A stretch of 57,840 nucleotides of DNA from JAGTVG01 sp964389805 (GCA_964389805.1 CAYMFU010000105.1:1-57840), one strand, 5' to 3'. Positions 1-8,664 are shown, counted from the stretch's first letter. Program-made: numbers and translations. Notes: generated from the sequence alone by a model not told the origin.

Positions 1-59
1 TCTATATATCCATCGTTAATGGTCCTTCGGATAAAACGATCAATTTTTTCTTCCTTCAT
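1..59 (-). CDS. Start of a gene coupled to the sigma factor (partial)
   Basis: An ATG at 59-57 overlaps the TGA of the sigma-factor gene as ATGA. It opens a frame that runs off the left edge of the window (19 complete codons, beginning MKEEKIDRFI). The overlap suggests translational coupling to the sigma gene. In Bacteroidota the gene after an ECF sigma factor is often a short anti-sigma factor or regulatory membrane protein, and the charged N-terminus fits that. Too little is visible to name the family. Confidence 0.55.
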   Translation of the reverse strand, partial: MKEEKIDRFIRRTINDGYI

Positions 60-631
60 AATACGTCTTCCATTTTAATTCCCATAACCTGTGATAAACC
101 TTTGTAAAGCTTTTTTCTCGCTCTGTGTATCTTTACTTTTATATAGTTTTGTTCAAATCCAGTTATATCGGAAACTTCAGCAACAGAGTTTTCTTCAAAA
201 TAATAAAGTGAAACTAATACATTTTCTTCTTCATTCAGATTCTCCATTGCTCTTTTTAATACTTTTTTTCTATCAATTCTGTTAAGGCTTTCAAGTCCAT
301 CTGAAATATGTGAATGACTGACTGAATCAACCACATTTTCATCTATATCACTTTTAAAGATCTTCTTATTTCTTGTTTTACTTATGGCATTGTTAAACGT
401 GATCCGGTACAACCAGGTCGAAAATTTACTTTCATTTTTAAATTTCTCAATTGATTTGAAAGCTTTAATAAAACTATCCTGAGCTACTTCTTCGGCATCT
501 TCCCGATTTTTTACGATCCGAATACATATGTTAAATACAAATGCCTTGTATTTGTCAACAATGAAATTGCATGCACTGTAATCGCCACCTTTGATTTTCT
601 CAATGACAATGTTTTCTATCTCAGCCTTCAT
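56..631 (-). CDS. ECF-type RNA polymerase sigma factor
   Basis: A 191-residue sigma-70 family protein of the extracytoplasmic-function class, which directs RNA polymerase to a dedicated promoter set. Region 2 spans about residues 20-86, with the typical core EDAEEVAQDSFIKAF near 45-58 and the WLYRI segment that follows it. Region 4, with a helix-turn-helix, spans about 122-176 and ends in the usual IKVKIHRARKKL. The linker near 90-118 is polar, and there is no region 1 or 3, as expected for ECF factors. The stop overlaps the next start on the same strand, so a cognate regulator probably follows outside the window. The divergent neighbour is a small membrane protein. Confidence 0.9.
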   Translation of the reverse strand: MKAEIENIVIEKIKGGDYSACNFIVDKYKAFVFNICIRIVKNREDAEEVAQDSFIKAFKSIEKFKNESKFSTWLYRITFNNAISKTRNKKIFKSDIDENVVDSVSHSHISDGLESLNRIDRKKVLKRAMENLNEEENVLVSLYYFEENSVAEVSDITGFEQNYIKVKIHRARKKLYKGLSQVMGIKMEDVL

Positions 632-662
632 TCAATTGTTTTGACGATATAAAGTGTTTTGT

Positions 663-689
663 GGTTACAATTTACAAAAAAATGTAACC
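663..689. promoter_or_regulatory. Inverted repeat between divergent genes
   Basis: GGTTACA (663-669) and TGTAACC (683-689) form perfect 7-bp arms around a 13-nt A-rich spacer. The repeat lies between the divergent sigma-factor and DUF6249-type genes, where an operator would sit. No known regulator consensus was recognised, and a chance repeat is possible. Confidence 0.25.
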
Positions 690-754
690 GGGTCATAACT
701 GTTCGCGTCCAATATGTACAAAACGAAAAATGTCAAACTTTAAATAATAGAAAA

Positions 755-1099
755 ATGGTTGAAATTTTAGTTCCAATAGCACTCTTTGCCACTGTATTTG
801 GAATAATCTGGATTGCAGTAAGTGCAAAAAACAAAGAAAGACTTGCTTTAATTGAAAAAAACCTCGATGCAAGTATTTTTAAACAGGAAGGCCAGACCCA
901 ATGGAGATATGGTGCTTTGAAAATTGGCCTGTTGGCCGTAGGCATAGGGATTGGTTTAGTCATAGCCAATATATTGGATGTGAATGGTATTATGGACGAT
1001 GAAGTAGCATATTTTGCCATGATATTCATATTCGGTGGACTTGGATTGTTATCCTACTATAAATTAATGGGTAGAATAAAGCCAGAGAAAGAAGATTAG
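755..1099 (+). CDS. Small membrane protein, DUF6249-like
   Basis: A 114-residue protein starting at the ATG at 755 (MVEILVPIAL). An upstream extension of the frame is rich in unlikely residues and was not used. There are three hydrophobic segments, at about residues 3-23, 54-74 and 86-103. A charged stretch KNKERLALIEKN follows the first one. This arrangement matches the DUF6249 family, common in Bacteroidota and often found beside ECF sigma factors. Function is unknown; a role in membrane stress sensing would be a guess from context. A strong terminator follows directly. Confidence 0.65.
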   Translation: MVEILVPIALFATVFGIIWIAVSAKNKERLALIEKNLDASIFKQEGQTQWRYGALKIGLLAVGIGIGLVIANILDVNGIMDDEVAYFAMIFIFGGLGLLSYYKLMGRIKPEKED

Positions 1100-1117
1100 G
1101 GATATATTTCCCTGAAG

Positions 1118-1151
1118 AAATCCCGCTTAAGGCGGGATTTTTTGTTTTTTT
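1118..1151 (+). terminator. Rho-independent terminator
   Basis: AAATCCCGC (1118-1126) pairs perfectly with GCGGGATTT (1132-1140) around a 5-nt loop, followed by a T-rich run. It ends the DUF6249-like transcript and separates it from the outer-membrane protein gene at 1187. Confidence 0.9.
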
Positions 1152-1186
1152 ATACTTTATTAAAACATCCTTAAATCTTTGATGTG

Positions 1187-1897
1187 ATGAAGTATAGAAA
1201 AACAATCGCTAAAACCAGCATAATTTTTTTATTGATCTTTATGAACATGCCGCAAAGGGGAGCATCCCAGGAACTCGGCATGTCATTTTCATTTTTTTTT
1301 CCACGAAATGGATATTTCTCGAATCCGGTAAGCCCCTTTTCCCTTAGAGGTATTGGCGTTCACCCCACTGACTTTTTTTCTATTGAATCCGGATTTTCTC
1401 TGTACAGAATGTCAGGTATGAACGTAATTAATCTGCCCTTTGAGACCAAGGACCCATTAATGGGACCCTTTTTTTCTATCATGGTGCCGCTTCAGGCAGT
1501 ATTCGAATTACAGGTGGGAAATGTAACTTTGAGAGCTAAAGGCGGGGGATTTGGATACTATAATTTTGATACCAGGATTAATTATGGTAATATGGATAGA
1601 GCCATGAGAGACTATTATAAACTCGATGTGGCTAATTCGGATTTGAAGTATGATAATAAAATTGGTATTGGATATTTAGTGGGAGGGGAAATAATATTCT
1701 ATTTTGCTGATAAGTTCGGAATTAATTTTGAAGTAAATTACCTCGCCGGAGGATCAGATCTAAATTATCGGGGATATTTAACAGGTGGGATCTTACCTGA
1801 TATTATAGAGACCCAATATGTAGAGTATAAGGATGCCCGACTGGATTTTACCGGTTGGGAAATAACGATTGGGGTTCTTTTTGATACTAAAAGATAA
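1187..1897 (+). CDS. Predicted outer-membrane beta-barrel protein
   Basis: A 236-residue protein of unknown specific function. The ATG at 1187 was preferred to the GTG just before it. The N-terminus is a signal peptide: KYRK, then a hydrophobic stretch, then a likely cleavage near GASQ|E. The remainder has alternating hydrophobic and polar residues, many glycines and aromatics, and ends in a beta-strand-like ITIGVLF segment, as in small OmpA/PagP-sized barrels with about eight strands. It lies 5 bp before ispF and may be co-transcribed with it. The localisation is inferred from composition only. Confidence 0.6.
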   Translation: MKYRKTIAKTSIIFLLIFMNMPQRGASQELGMSFSFFFPRNGYFSNPVSPFSLRGIGVHPTDFFSIESGFSLYRMSGMNVINLPFETKDPLMGPFFSIMVPLQAVFELQVGNVTLRAKGGGFGYYNFDTRINYGNMDRAMRDYYKLDVANSDLKYDNKIGIGYLVGGEIIFYFADKFGINFEVNYLAGGSDLNYRGYLTGGILPDIIETQYVEYKDARLDFTGWEITIGVLFDTKR

Positions 1898-1902
1898 GTT
1901 TC

Positions 1903-2382
1903 ATGAATTTTAGAATAGGATTTGGATATGATGTGCACAAATTGTCTGAAGGGTATAACCTTACCCTGGGAGGCATAAATATCCCACATAAAAAAGGATC
2001 CGTAGGACACTCGGACGGGGATGTTTTAATCCATGTGATTTGTGATGCCCTGTTAGGTGCAGCCAACTTAAGGGATATAGGTTATCACTTTCCTGATTCG
2101 GATCCAAAATACAAGGATATTGACAGTAAAAAGCTTCTCATTCAGGTGGTGAAATTAATCCAGGGGAAAGGGTATTCTATTGGCAATATTGATTCAACGG
2201 TTTGCCTGCAGGAACCTAAAATAAAATCCTTTATCCCTGATATGATCGAATGCCTGTCAGAAACTATGAATATGGAACAGGATGGCATTTCCATTAAAGC
2301 CACGACTACTGAAAAGATGGGATTTACTGGAAGGGAGGAAGGAATAGAAGCATATGCCGTTGTGTTAATTTATAAAAACTGA
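1903..2382 (+). CDS. ispF: 2-C-methyl-D-erythritol 2,4-cyclodiphosphate synthase
   Basis: This enzyme of the MEP isoprenoid pathway cyclises CDP-methylerythritol 2-phosphate to the 2,4-cyclodiphosphate and releases CMP. The 159-residue length is typical of the family. The metal ligands D10 and H12 lie in FGYDVHKL and H44 in the GHSDGDVLIH segment. The HFPDSDPKY loop and the C-terminal TTTEKMGFTGREEGIEAYA signature are intact. The start is the ATG at 1903, six codons before the conserved GYDVH. mnmD follows after 11 bp. The cell therefore makes isoprenoids by the MEP route, supplying menaquinone and undecaprenyl phosphate. Confidence 0.97.
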   Translation: MNFRIGFGYDVHKLSEGYNLTLGGINIPHKKGSVGHSDGDVLIHVICDALLGAANLRDIGYHFPDSDPKYKDIDSKKLLIQVVKLIQGKGYSIGNIDSTVCLQEPKIKSFIPDMIECLSETMNMEQDGISIKATTTEKMGFTGREEGIEAYAVVLIYKN

Positions 2383-2393
2383 TCAAGAATCAA

Positions 2394-3065
2394 ATGAAAC
2401 TCCTGTTGACCAATGACGGTTCCCATACCCTGATGGTTGAAGAACTGAATGAAACGTATCATTCCCGTCATGGTGCCGTACAAGAATCAAAACATGTATT
2501 TATCAAGAATGGATTCCGGTATATTCTGGGCAAGCATCCAGGAAAGCTAATTCGAATTTTTGAACTGGGTCTGGGAACGGGATTAAATGCGCTTCTAACA
2601 GCTTTAGAGTCACGGAAGTTATCTGTTCCGGTAGAATACACCAGTATTGAACCATATCCTATCCTGAAAGAAATTATCGAACAACTGAATTATCATAAAA
2701 TAATAAACATTCCAACTGTAAAAGACTATTTTAATCGAATTCATTCTTTAAGTTGGGATAAATTCAACAACATACATTCCTTTTTCAGATTCCGAAAAGT
2801 TCATTCTACTATCCAGGAATTTATAGGCCAAGAAAAATATTTTCAGCTCGCATACTACGATGCATTTGCACCTAACAAGCAACCGGAGATTTGGCAAAGG
2901 GATATTTTACAAAAGGTTTTTAGTTATTTAGCGAAGGAGTCGGCTTTGGTAACCTATTGTGCACAGGGACAGGTTAAACGAGATCTTAAAGCATCAGGTT
3001 TTACGGTAGAAACATTGCAGGGCCCTCCAGGAAAGAAAGAAATGACCCGAGGGCTTAAAGATTAA
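2394..3065 (+). CDS. mnmD: tRNA (5-methylaminomethyl-2-thiouridine) methyltransferase, stand-alone MnmD
   Basis: A SAM-dependent methyltransferase that converts nm5s2U to mnm5s2U at the wobble base (U34) of certain tRNAs. In Enterobacteria this activity is the N-terminal half of MnmC; here, as in most Bacteroidota, it stands alone (223 residues, no oxidase domain). Visible signatures are YHSRHGAVQESKHVFI near residue 22, the SAM loop ELGLGTGLNAL near 57, the YYDAFAP motif, and the C-terminal PPGKKEMTRG. Its last 4 bp overlap the convergent bshC stop codon, leaving no room for a terminator between them. Confidence 0.92.
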   Translation: MKLLLTNDGSHTLMVEELNETYHSRHGAVQESKHVFIKNGFRYILGKHPGKLIRIFELGLGTGLNALLTALESRKLSVPVEYTSIEPYPILKEIIEQLNYHKIINIPTVKDYFNRIHSLSWDKFNNIHSFFRFRKVHSTIQEFIGQEKYFQLAYYDAFAPNKQPEIWQRDILQKVFSYLAKESALVTYCAQGQVKRDLKASGFTVETLQGPPGKKEMTRGLKD

Positions 3066-4621
3066 TCTTCAATTATAATATTGAATCTTAAATCAAATGG
3101 ATCAAGCATCTTCTTAATGTCATTTACAAATTCAGGATCATTTATGGCGAAATTCAAAAAGTTATCCGTTCTTTCCTGAAGACTTCCCTGTGGAAATAAT
3201 TTATCTTTCAGATTTTGAATTTGATTTAATGCGACTGCTTGTTTTTGCTCTTCTGATTTTATGATTCTTTTTCCAATATTTTCAAGGCTCTTCCTTACTT
3301 TAGCTTTTTCCGCCTGAACAAAACCTTCCAGACTCTGATCTACTACCCTTGATTTATTTCGAACAGATTCAAATAATTCTTCCATAATATTCAATTCGCT
3401 TTCAAGATCAATGCTATATTCCGTATGTTCTGCCATGTATTGATTTTTCAATTCACTAGCTGGTAGAAATATATCCTCCATCCGGATCATTAATTTCTGC
3501 ATCTTCTTAAAAAGGCCTTTGTTAATGATCAGGGCAAAGTTTCTTGGCAACAGAATAGGGAATTGTATATCAAAATGATCAAACATGTCCTTTAGCTGCA
3601 GCCAATAAGCGATCTCAGCCGGACCTCCAACATAAGCAATATTGGGTAATATGATTTCCTGGTACAGAGGTCTTAATATTACATTTGGGCTGAATTTTTC
3701 AGGATTCAACTCAAGCTCCTTCAGAATTTCATTCTCTGTAAATTCAATATCAGTATCAAATACCTTATAGGTGCCTCCTTCTTTAATAATTCGCTTACGT
3801 AAATTTTCTGATAGATAAAAAAGATTTATTGCTCTGGGGTATACCTGTGTTTTATAACCTTCTTGTGCGAGCTCGGCGGAAGTAGATTCTACCAAATCAT
3901 TCGCATGATGATCAAGCAGGTCATCCTTTAGGATATGCCTGATTTGTGATTTAAGAGATGCATCATCCGCATCCAGCACGACCAGACCATAATCTGCGAA
4001 AAGTTCATTTACATAAAACCTAACTGATTTGGCAAGAGTTTTATGTTCAAGATAAGCTTTATCGAAAATTTCGGATCTTTCCGGCAGGGTATCCAGAACA
4101 TCTTTTAAGGATTCAGGGTCCATTCTGCCAACCGGACCTGTTTGCTCTGTTTCCCAGGTAAATTTTTTTCCAAACAAAGAGAATGACCGGATTTCATCAA
4201 TATCATGATCTTCAGAGGCCATCCAATAAACCGGAACAAAATGATGATCCGGATACTCTTTATTTAGAACTTCACATGTGTTTACTACCGTCAGAATTTT
4301 ATAGATGAAATATAATGGGCCGGTAAATATATTGAGCTGGTGACCTGTTGTAATCGTATAGGTATTTTTCTCTTTTAATCGTTTAATATTAGAAGCTGTT
4401 GTCTCACTTACACCGAAACCTGAATATTGTTGATTTAAGATATTATTCAATATCTCACGTTTTGCATTGTCAAACTTACGTTTTTCGATAATCGTTTTGA
4501 AAGATTTTATGTTGGGTGGCAGATCATAAAACGGCTTTAATGATGGATCCTGGTTGATATAGTCTATAAAAATGTTTGAAAAAGCATTTGTTTCCTTAAT
4601 TTTTATTTTTTCACAGTGCAT
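3062..4621 (-). CDS. bshC: Bacillithiol biosynthesis cysteine-adding enzyme
   Basis: BshC joins cysteine to glucosaminyl-malate in the last step of bacillithiol synthesis, the low-molecular-weight thiol of Firmicutes and many Bacteroidota. At 519 residues it is close to the family norm of about 530. Diagnostic stretches are TITTGHQLNIFTGPLYFIYK near residue 92, PVYWMASEDHDIDEI, GPVGRM, LRPLYQEIILPN and YVGGPAEIAYW, followed by LLPRNFAL. A coiled coil near residues 385-475 is also typical. It lies 11 bp after rimO on the same strand, so the two are probably co-transcribed. No bshA or bshB is in this window. Confidence 0.93.
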   Translation of the reverse strand: MHCEKIKIKETNAFSNIFIDYINQDPSLKPFYDLPPNIKSFKTIIEKRKFDNAKREILNNILNQQYSGFGVSETTASNIKRLKEKNTYTITTGHQLNIFTGPLYFIYKILTVVNTCEVLNKEYPDHHFVPVYWMASEDHDIDEIRSFSLFGKKFTWETEQTGPVGRMDPESLKDVLDTLPERSEIFDKAYLEHKTLAKSVRFYVNELFADYGLVVLDADDASLKSQIRHILKDDLLDHHANDLVESTSAELAQEGYKTQVYPRAINLFYLSENLRKRIIKEGGTYKVFDTDIEFTENEILKELELNPEKFSPNVILRPLYQEIILPNIAYVGGPAEIAYWLQLKDMFDHFDIQFPILLPRNFALIINKGLFKKMQKLMIRMEDIFLPASELKNQYMAEHTEYSIDLESELNIMEELFESVRNKSRVVDQSLEGFVQAEKAKVRKSLENIGKRIIKSEEQKQAVALNQIQNLKDKLFPQGSLQERTDNFLNFAINDPEFVNDIKKMLDPFDLRFNIIIED

Positions 4622-4632
4622 TTTATAAGGAT

Positions 4633-5958
4633 TTAGAATGTTGAATCATTCACAGGATCTCCAATCAGGTCAAATGGAAGGGCATCTTTTATTTTGATAT
4701 TTACAAAATCTCCCAGACGCAAATAATGTTTTGATGCATCGACAATTACTTCATTGTCAACTTCCGGTGAATCAAATTCTGTTCTTCCGATATAGTAGTT
4801 ATTTTCTTTTCGGTCAATCAATACTCTTAGTGAATTACCAATCAGTGAATTATTAAAATCCTGGGATATTTCCTCCTGAAGCTCCATGACCAGGTCTGCG
4901 CGTTTCTTTTTTTCTTTGGCTGATACGGAGTCGTGGAGTTGATGCGAAGCGGTATCCTCTTCATGAGAATATGTAAAAACACCCATCCTTTCAAACTTCA
5001 TTTTTTGAATGAAGTCAAGTAGTTTGTCAAATTCCCTGGGTGTTTCACCCGGATGCCCGACCATCATGGTTGTTCGGATCGCAATTCCAGGGACTTTATC
5101 TCTTATTTTTTGAATTAGCCTTTCGGAACTCTCCCTATCAATTCCTCGCTTCATCAATTTTAATATGTTTGAGGATGCATGCTGAAGAGGCATGTCGATG
5201 TAATTACAAATATTTTCCCTTTCCCTTATTACATCGAGTACCTCTTCAGGGAATCCAGAAGGAAAAGCATAATGTAACCTTATCCAGTCTATTCCATTAA
5301 CATCGGATAAATGGCTTAACAGATCGGCCAGTTTTCTTGATTTATATATATCAAGCCCATAATATGTAGAATCCTGGGCAATTAATAAAAGTTCTTTAAC
5401 TCCATTTTTTGCATGGTTTTCAGCTTCATGCACCAATTCCTCAATGGGTCTGGAAATATGTTTCCCTCTCATGAGCGGAATTGCGCAAAAAGCACAAGGC
5501 CTGTCACATCCTTCTGAAATTTTCATGTAGGCATAATGTTGGGCGGTTGTGATTAACCTTTCTCCCACCAATTCCTGTTTATAGTCAGCATTAAACCGTT
5601 TCAGCAAGGCTGGAAGTTCCCTTGTTCCAAAGAAAGCATCAACCTGCGGAATTTCTTTTTCCAGATCTGATTTATATCTTTCAGAGAGACATCCGGTAAT
5701 AAAAAGTTTTGATATTTCACCATTTTCTTTAGCATCGGCAAATCTCAAAATAGTATCTATTGACTCCTGTTTTGCGTTGTCAATGAATCCACAGGTGTTT
5801 ATCACAACCACATCCGGTTTCATTCCATGAGCTTCATGATATGCATCTATCTTATTGCCTTTTAACTGAGTTATCAGGATCTCTGAATCAACCAGATTTT
5901 TAGCACAACCCATGGTGATGACATTTACCTTTAGCTTACTATTTCCCTTTGTCTTCAA
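4633..5958 (-). CDS. rimO: Ribosomal protein S12 methylthiotransferase
   Basis: This radical-SAM enzyme adds a methylthio group to an aspartate of ribosomal protein S12. Of its 441 residues, the N-terminal MTTase domain holds the auxiliary cluster cysteines C18 (MGCAKN), C56 (NTCGF) and C90 (TGCLSER). The radical-SAM cluster is C151-x3-C155-x2-C158 (CDRPCAFC), and a C-terminal TRAM domain covers about residues 375-437. The PLMRGKHISRP stretch after the SAM motif distinguishes RimO from MiaB. It is the first gene of a probable rimO-bshC operon. Length, order of domains and all six cysteines are as expected. Confidence 0.95.
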   Translation of the reverse strand: MKTKGNSKLKVNVITMGCAKNLVDSEILITQLKGNKIDAYHEAHGMKPDVVVINTCGFIDNAKQESIDTILRFADAKENGEISKLFITGCLSERYKSDLEKEIPQVDAFFGTRELPALLKRFNADYKQELVGERLITTAQHYAYMKISEGCDRPCAFCAIPLMRGKHISRPIEELVHEAENHAKNGVKELLLIAQDSTYYGLDIYKSRKLADLLSHLSDVNGIDWIRLHYAFPSGFPEEVLDVIRERENICNYIDMPLQHASSNILKLMKRGIDRESSERLIQKIRDKVPGIAIRTTMMVGHPGETPREFDKLLDFIQKMKFERMGVFTYSHEEDTASHQLHDSVSAKEKKKRADLVMELQEEISQDFNNSLIGNSLRVLIDRKENNYYIGRTEFDSPEVDNEVIVDASKHYLRLGDFVNIKIKDALPFDLIGDPVNDSTF

Positions 5959-6084
5959 ACTTAAAAATTGAATTAAGTGTAAAAATAAACAAAAGGGTCA
6001 TCTGATTACCTTAATTTAGTTACATATATATGCATTGAGGTTTTTATTAAATATTTTTGACCCTTAATTTTAGTTGACAGTTAT

Positions 6085-6537
6085 TTGAAATCCATTTATA
6101 AATTAACTTTCTTTTTCATATTTTGTTTGTATGCGCTTGCCGCATGCGATACAACTGATTGCATTACATTCAATACCAGGCTTGTAATAGTGGAATTTCT
6201 TGATTCAGCTACGGGAAACAGCAAAAGTCGGGAGTTTGATCTTATTGCTGCCCAGGAATCACAAGTGATCTTTTATAGTGATACTAGCTTGAGCACCTAT
6301 TTATTACCAGTCAATACTGAACAAGAACAAACCCTTTATCTTTTTCTAAATCCTGATCAATCTATAGATACTCTGGAGCTGAGTTATGATAAGACGGTGC
6401 GGTTAATTTCAAAGGATTGTGGATATGATTTTGAATTCAAGAACGTTGGTATAATCCAAACGACTTTCGACAGTGCAGTATCATTGGAAAATGAACTTAG
6501 CAGGTTAAATGAAGAAAATATTAAAATATTCTTTTAG
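6085..6537 (+). CDS. DUF6452-like lipoprotein with a TTG start
   Basis: A 150-residue predicted lipoprotein. The N-terminus is hydrophobic and ends in a lipobox, YALAAC, with C21 as the lipid-modified cysteine. The mature part starts DTTDC and is mostly beta-strand-like. The architecture and the partner gene match the DUF6452 family found beside DUF6048 in Bacteroidota. The start must be the TTG at 6085: the whole frame contains no methionine, and the signal peptide begins exactly there. The 3' end overlaps the next gene by 29 bp, a sign of coupling. Function is unknown; an envelope role is inferred. Confidence 0.7.
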   Translation: MKSIYKLTFFFIFCLYALAACDTTDCITFNTRLVIVEFLDSATGNSKSREFDLIAAQESQVIFYSDTSLSTYLLPVNTEQEQTLYLFLNPDQSIDTLELSYDKTVRLISKDCGYDFEFKNVGIIQTTFDSAVSLENELSRLNEENIKIFF

Positions 6538-7258
6538 CATATTATTTGTTTTGATATGTGCCGTTTCTGTCTTGGCCCAGAAGGGAACAGTTATGCCATC
6601 TGCAGTAAGGATAGGCACTGACCTTGGTTTTATAGGTGTCAGTCTTTTTGATCCTGATAAAAAAGTGGTTGAAATAAATGCGGATGTTGATCTTTACAAG
6701 TTTTTCATAACAGCAGATTACGGAATGGCAAGTTGGGAATTTAGCAGGGAGAATTTCGCTTATGATAATAGTGGTTCATATTTCAAAGCTGGGATTGACT
6801 ACAATCTTATAGCGAGGGATCCCGATTTAAATGTCATATACTTTGGTCTAAAATATGCCCATAGTTCATTTGATGAAAATTTTAATTATTCTAAGACAGA
6901 TCCCTTTTTTTATGATTATGCTGAACAGATCAATAAACCTGGCATGAGCGCAAATTGGTATGAAGCAAATTTTGGCATGAAAATCCGGGTGTGGAAAGAT
7001 CTGTATTTAGGATGGGCAGGTCGCATAAAATTTGCGAAGAAGGTTTCAGCAAATGACACTTCCTTCGATACTTATTATATTCCCGGATACGGTTTAGCGG
7101 ATTCTGATAGCAGATGGGGTTTCAATTACCAGATATTTTATAGAATTCCATTCAGGGAAAAACCTCCATATAAGCCAAAGAAAGTTAAAGAAAAAGTGGA
7201 GAGCGACGAAGAAACCAGGCCCAGAGACAATCAGCAGAACGAATTTGATTTTAACTGA
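6509..7258 (+). CDS. DUF6048-like predicted outer-membrane protein
   Basis: A 249-residue protein with a clear signal peptide (KKILKYSF, a hydrophobic core, cleavage near VLAQ|K). A series of amphipathic strands rich in Tyr and Phe follows, consistent with a small outer-membrane barrel. A lysine- and glutamate-rich tail (about residues 218-249, PYKPKKVKEKVE onward) is probably disordered. It overlaps the DUF6452-like lipoprotein gene by 29 bp, and the pairing itself is the best support for the family call. It converges with ftsY, with only 24 bp between the stops. Function is unknown. Confidence 0.68.
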   Translation: MKKILKYSFSILFVLICAVSVLAQKGTVMPSAVRIGTDLGFIGVSLFDPDKKVVEINADVDLYKFFITADYGMASWEFSRENFAYDNSGSYFKAGIDYNLIARDPDLNVIYFGLKYAHSSFDENFNYSKTDPFFYDYAEQINKPGMSANWYEANFGMKIRVWKDLYLGWAGRIKFAKKVSANDTSFDTYYIPGYGLADSDSRWGFNYQIFYRIPFREKPPYKPKKVKEKVESDEETRPRDNQQNEFDFN

Positions 7259-7282
7259 TATTCTTTGAACATATTTACTGGA

Positions 7283-8239
7283 TCAGTTGGAACTGAAAAG
7301 CGAATCAACAAATTCATATTTATTGAAAACCTGTAGGTCGTCGATCTTCTCGCCTATCCCGATGTATTTTACCGGGATTTTAAATTCATCAGAAATACCT
7401 ATTACTACACCGCCTTTAGCAGTGCCATCCAGTTTCGTTATAGCAATTGAATTGACATCTGTCGCTTTTGTAAACTCTCTCGCCTGAATAAATGCATTTT
7501 GTCCCGTACTACCATCAAGAATTAGCAGAACTTCCTGAGGCGCTTCTTCTATGAATTTCTGAACAACACGTCTTATTTTAACCAATTCATTCATTAAGTT
7601 AACCTTTGTATGCAGGCGGCCTGCGGTATCAATGATAACCACATCGGCTTCTTTATCCACACCTTCTTTTACAGCCTCGAAAGCTACAGCTCCGGGATCT
7701 GTATTCATACCATGTGAAACAACCTCAACACCTACTCTTTCACCCCATTGTATCAATTGGTCGACAGCAGCAGCACGGAATGTGTCAGCTGCTCCCAGTA
7801 TCACTTTCTTGCCTTCCTTCTTATATTGAGCAGCTAGTTTTCCAATGGTAGTAGTTTTACCGACACCATTAACCCCAACAACCAGAATTACATAGGGTTT
7901 GGTGCCTTTTGGGATCTCAAAATCTGTTACATCTTCTGTCTTATTTTCAGATAGAAGCGAAGCTATTTCTTCCTTTAATATCTTATTGAGTTCATCTACA
8001 TTTAAATACTTATCCCTTGCCACCCTTTCTTCGATACGGTTAATAATTTTTATGGTCGTATCAACACCTACATCAGATGTTATCAGAATTTCCTCCAGTT
8101 CATCGAGAACCTCGTCATCAACTTTTGATTTTCCGGCTACTGCTTTTCCTATTTTCTGAAAAAAGTTGCTTTTCGTTTTTTCAAGTCCTTTATCAAGGGA
8201 TTCCTTTTTGTCTTTAGATAGAAATTTGAACAGGGCCAT
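7283..8239 (-). CDS. ftsY: Signal recognition particle receptor FtsY
   Basis: An SRP-family GTPase that docks SRP-ribosome complexes at the membrane for co-translational insertion. The ATG at 8239 (MALFKFLSKDKKES, 318 residues) was chosen because it starts at the basic membrane-binding helix. The longer frame would begin inside the terminator stem upstream. The NG domain is complete: P-loop GVNGVGKTT (122-130), DTFRAAA (152-158), DTAGR (204-208) and TKLDG (269-273). The long acidic A-domain of E. coli FtsY is absent, which is normal outside Proteobacteria. A terminator separates it from the ribosomal protein genes upstream. Confidence 0.96.
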   Translation of the reverse strand: MALFKFLSKDKKESLDKGLEKTKSNFFQKIGKAVAGKSKVDDEVLDELEEILITSDVGVDTTIKIINRIEERVARDKYLNVDELNKILKEEIASLLSENKTEDVTDFEIPKGTKPYVILVVGVNGVGKTTTIGKLAAQYKKEGKKVILGAADTFRAAAVDQLIQWGERVGVEVVSHGMNTDPGAVAFEAVKEGVDKEADVVIIDTAGRLHTKVNLMNELVKIRRVVQKFIEEAPQEVLLILDGSTGQNAFIQAREFTKATDVNSIAITKLDGTAKGGVVIGISDEFKIPVKYIGIGEKIDDLQVFNKYEFVDSLFSSN

Positions 8240-8257
8240 AGGATAGAATTTAACTTG

Positions 8258-8292
8258 AAAAATAATAAAAAAGTCCCACATAGCGGGACTTT
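8258..8292 (-). terminator. Rho-independent terminator between DUF4295 and ftsY
   Basis: Read on the minus strand, AAAGTCCC (8292-8285) pairs with GGGACTTT (8277-8270) around a 7-nt loop, followed by a T-rich run to about 8258. It lies between the rpmB-rpmG-DUF4295 block and the ftsY start at 8239. ftsY therefore either has its own promoter in this short gap or is expressed by read-through. Confidence 0.8.
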
Positions 8293-8318
8293 AAACAAAT
8301 GATATTTAATATTTTCAA

Positions 8319-8468
8319 TTATTTGGAAGAAAGCACTTCCTTTACCATATCAACTGGTACCATTTCTTCTTTAAAAGAGTAAGCCCCTGTCTTTGGAGAT
8401 TTGACGGTCTTTATAATTTTAGCATATTCTTTACCCTTTTTAAGGGTAGCAACTACTTTCTTTGCCAT
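8319..8468 (-). CDS. DUF4295 small protein
   Basis: A 49-residue basic protein (MAKKVVATLKKGKEYAKIIK onward, ending EVLSSK). Size, start and position directly after rpmG match DUF4295, a family restricted to Bacteroidota and found in the ribosomal L28-L33 block. It is probably associated with the ribosome, but no function has been assigned as far as I know. Only 2 bp separate it from rpmG, so it is translated from the same message. The start is fixed by the ATG at 8468 and the family-typical MAKK. Confidence 0.85.
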   Translation of the reverse strand: MAKKVVATLKKGKEYAKIIKTVKSPKTGAYSFKEEMVPVDMVKEVLSSK

Positions 8469-8470
8469 AA

Positions 8471-8653
8471 TTATTTAATTTCTTTGTGAACAGTATATTT
8501 CTTAAGGATCGGATTATATTTTTTTAACTCCAGCCTTTCTGGTGTATTTTTCCTGTTTTTCGTAGTTATATATCTTGATGTACCAGGCTGGCCAGAATTT
8601 TTATGTTCTGTACATTCTAAAATTACCTGAACTCTGTTACCTTTTTTAGCCAT
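8471..8653 (-). CDS. rpmG: 50S ribosomal protein L33
   Basis: This 60-residue large-subunit protein starts MAKKGNRVQVILECTEHK and contains the SRYITTKNRKNTPERLELKKYNP core of L33. It has a single cysteine (C14) and so lacks the paired CxxC zinc motifs; it belongs to the zinc-independent (C-minus) form. It lies between rpmB (11 bp upstream) and DUF4295 (2 bp downstream), the usual order in Bacteroidota. Confidence 0.97.
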   Translation of the reverse strand: MAKKGNRVQVILECTEHKNSGQPGTSRYITTKNRKNTPERLELKKYNPILKKYTVHKEIK

Positions 8654-8664
8654 TGTTAAATAAT

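Noticed and set aside
5991..6065. GGGTCA/TGACCC inverted arms before the DUF6452-like gene, similar to those in the candidate origin
   Set aside because: Arms are only 8 bp and 57 bp apart; the short motif also occurs elsewhere in spacers, so it was not called a regulatory site.
8240..8281. Upstream extension of ftsY
   Set aside because: It would begin inside the terminator hairpin and adds residues not found in FtsY.
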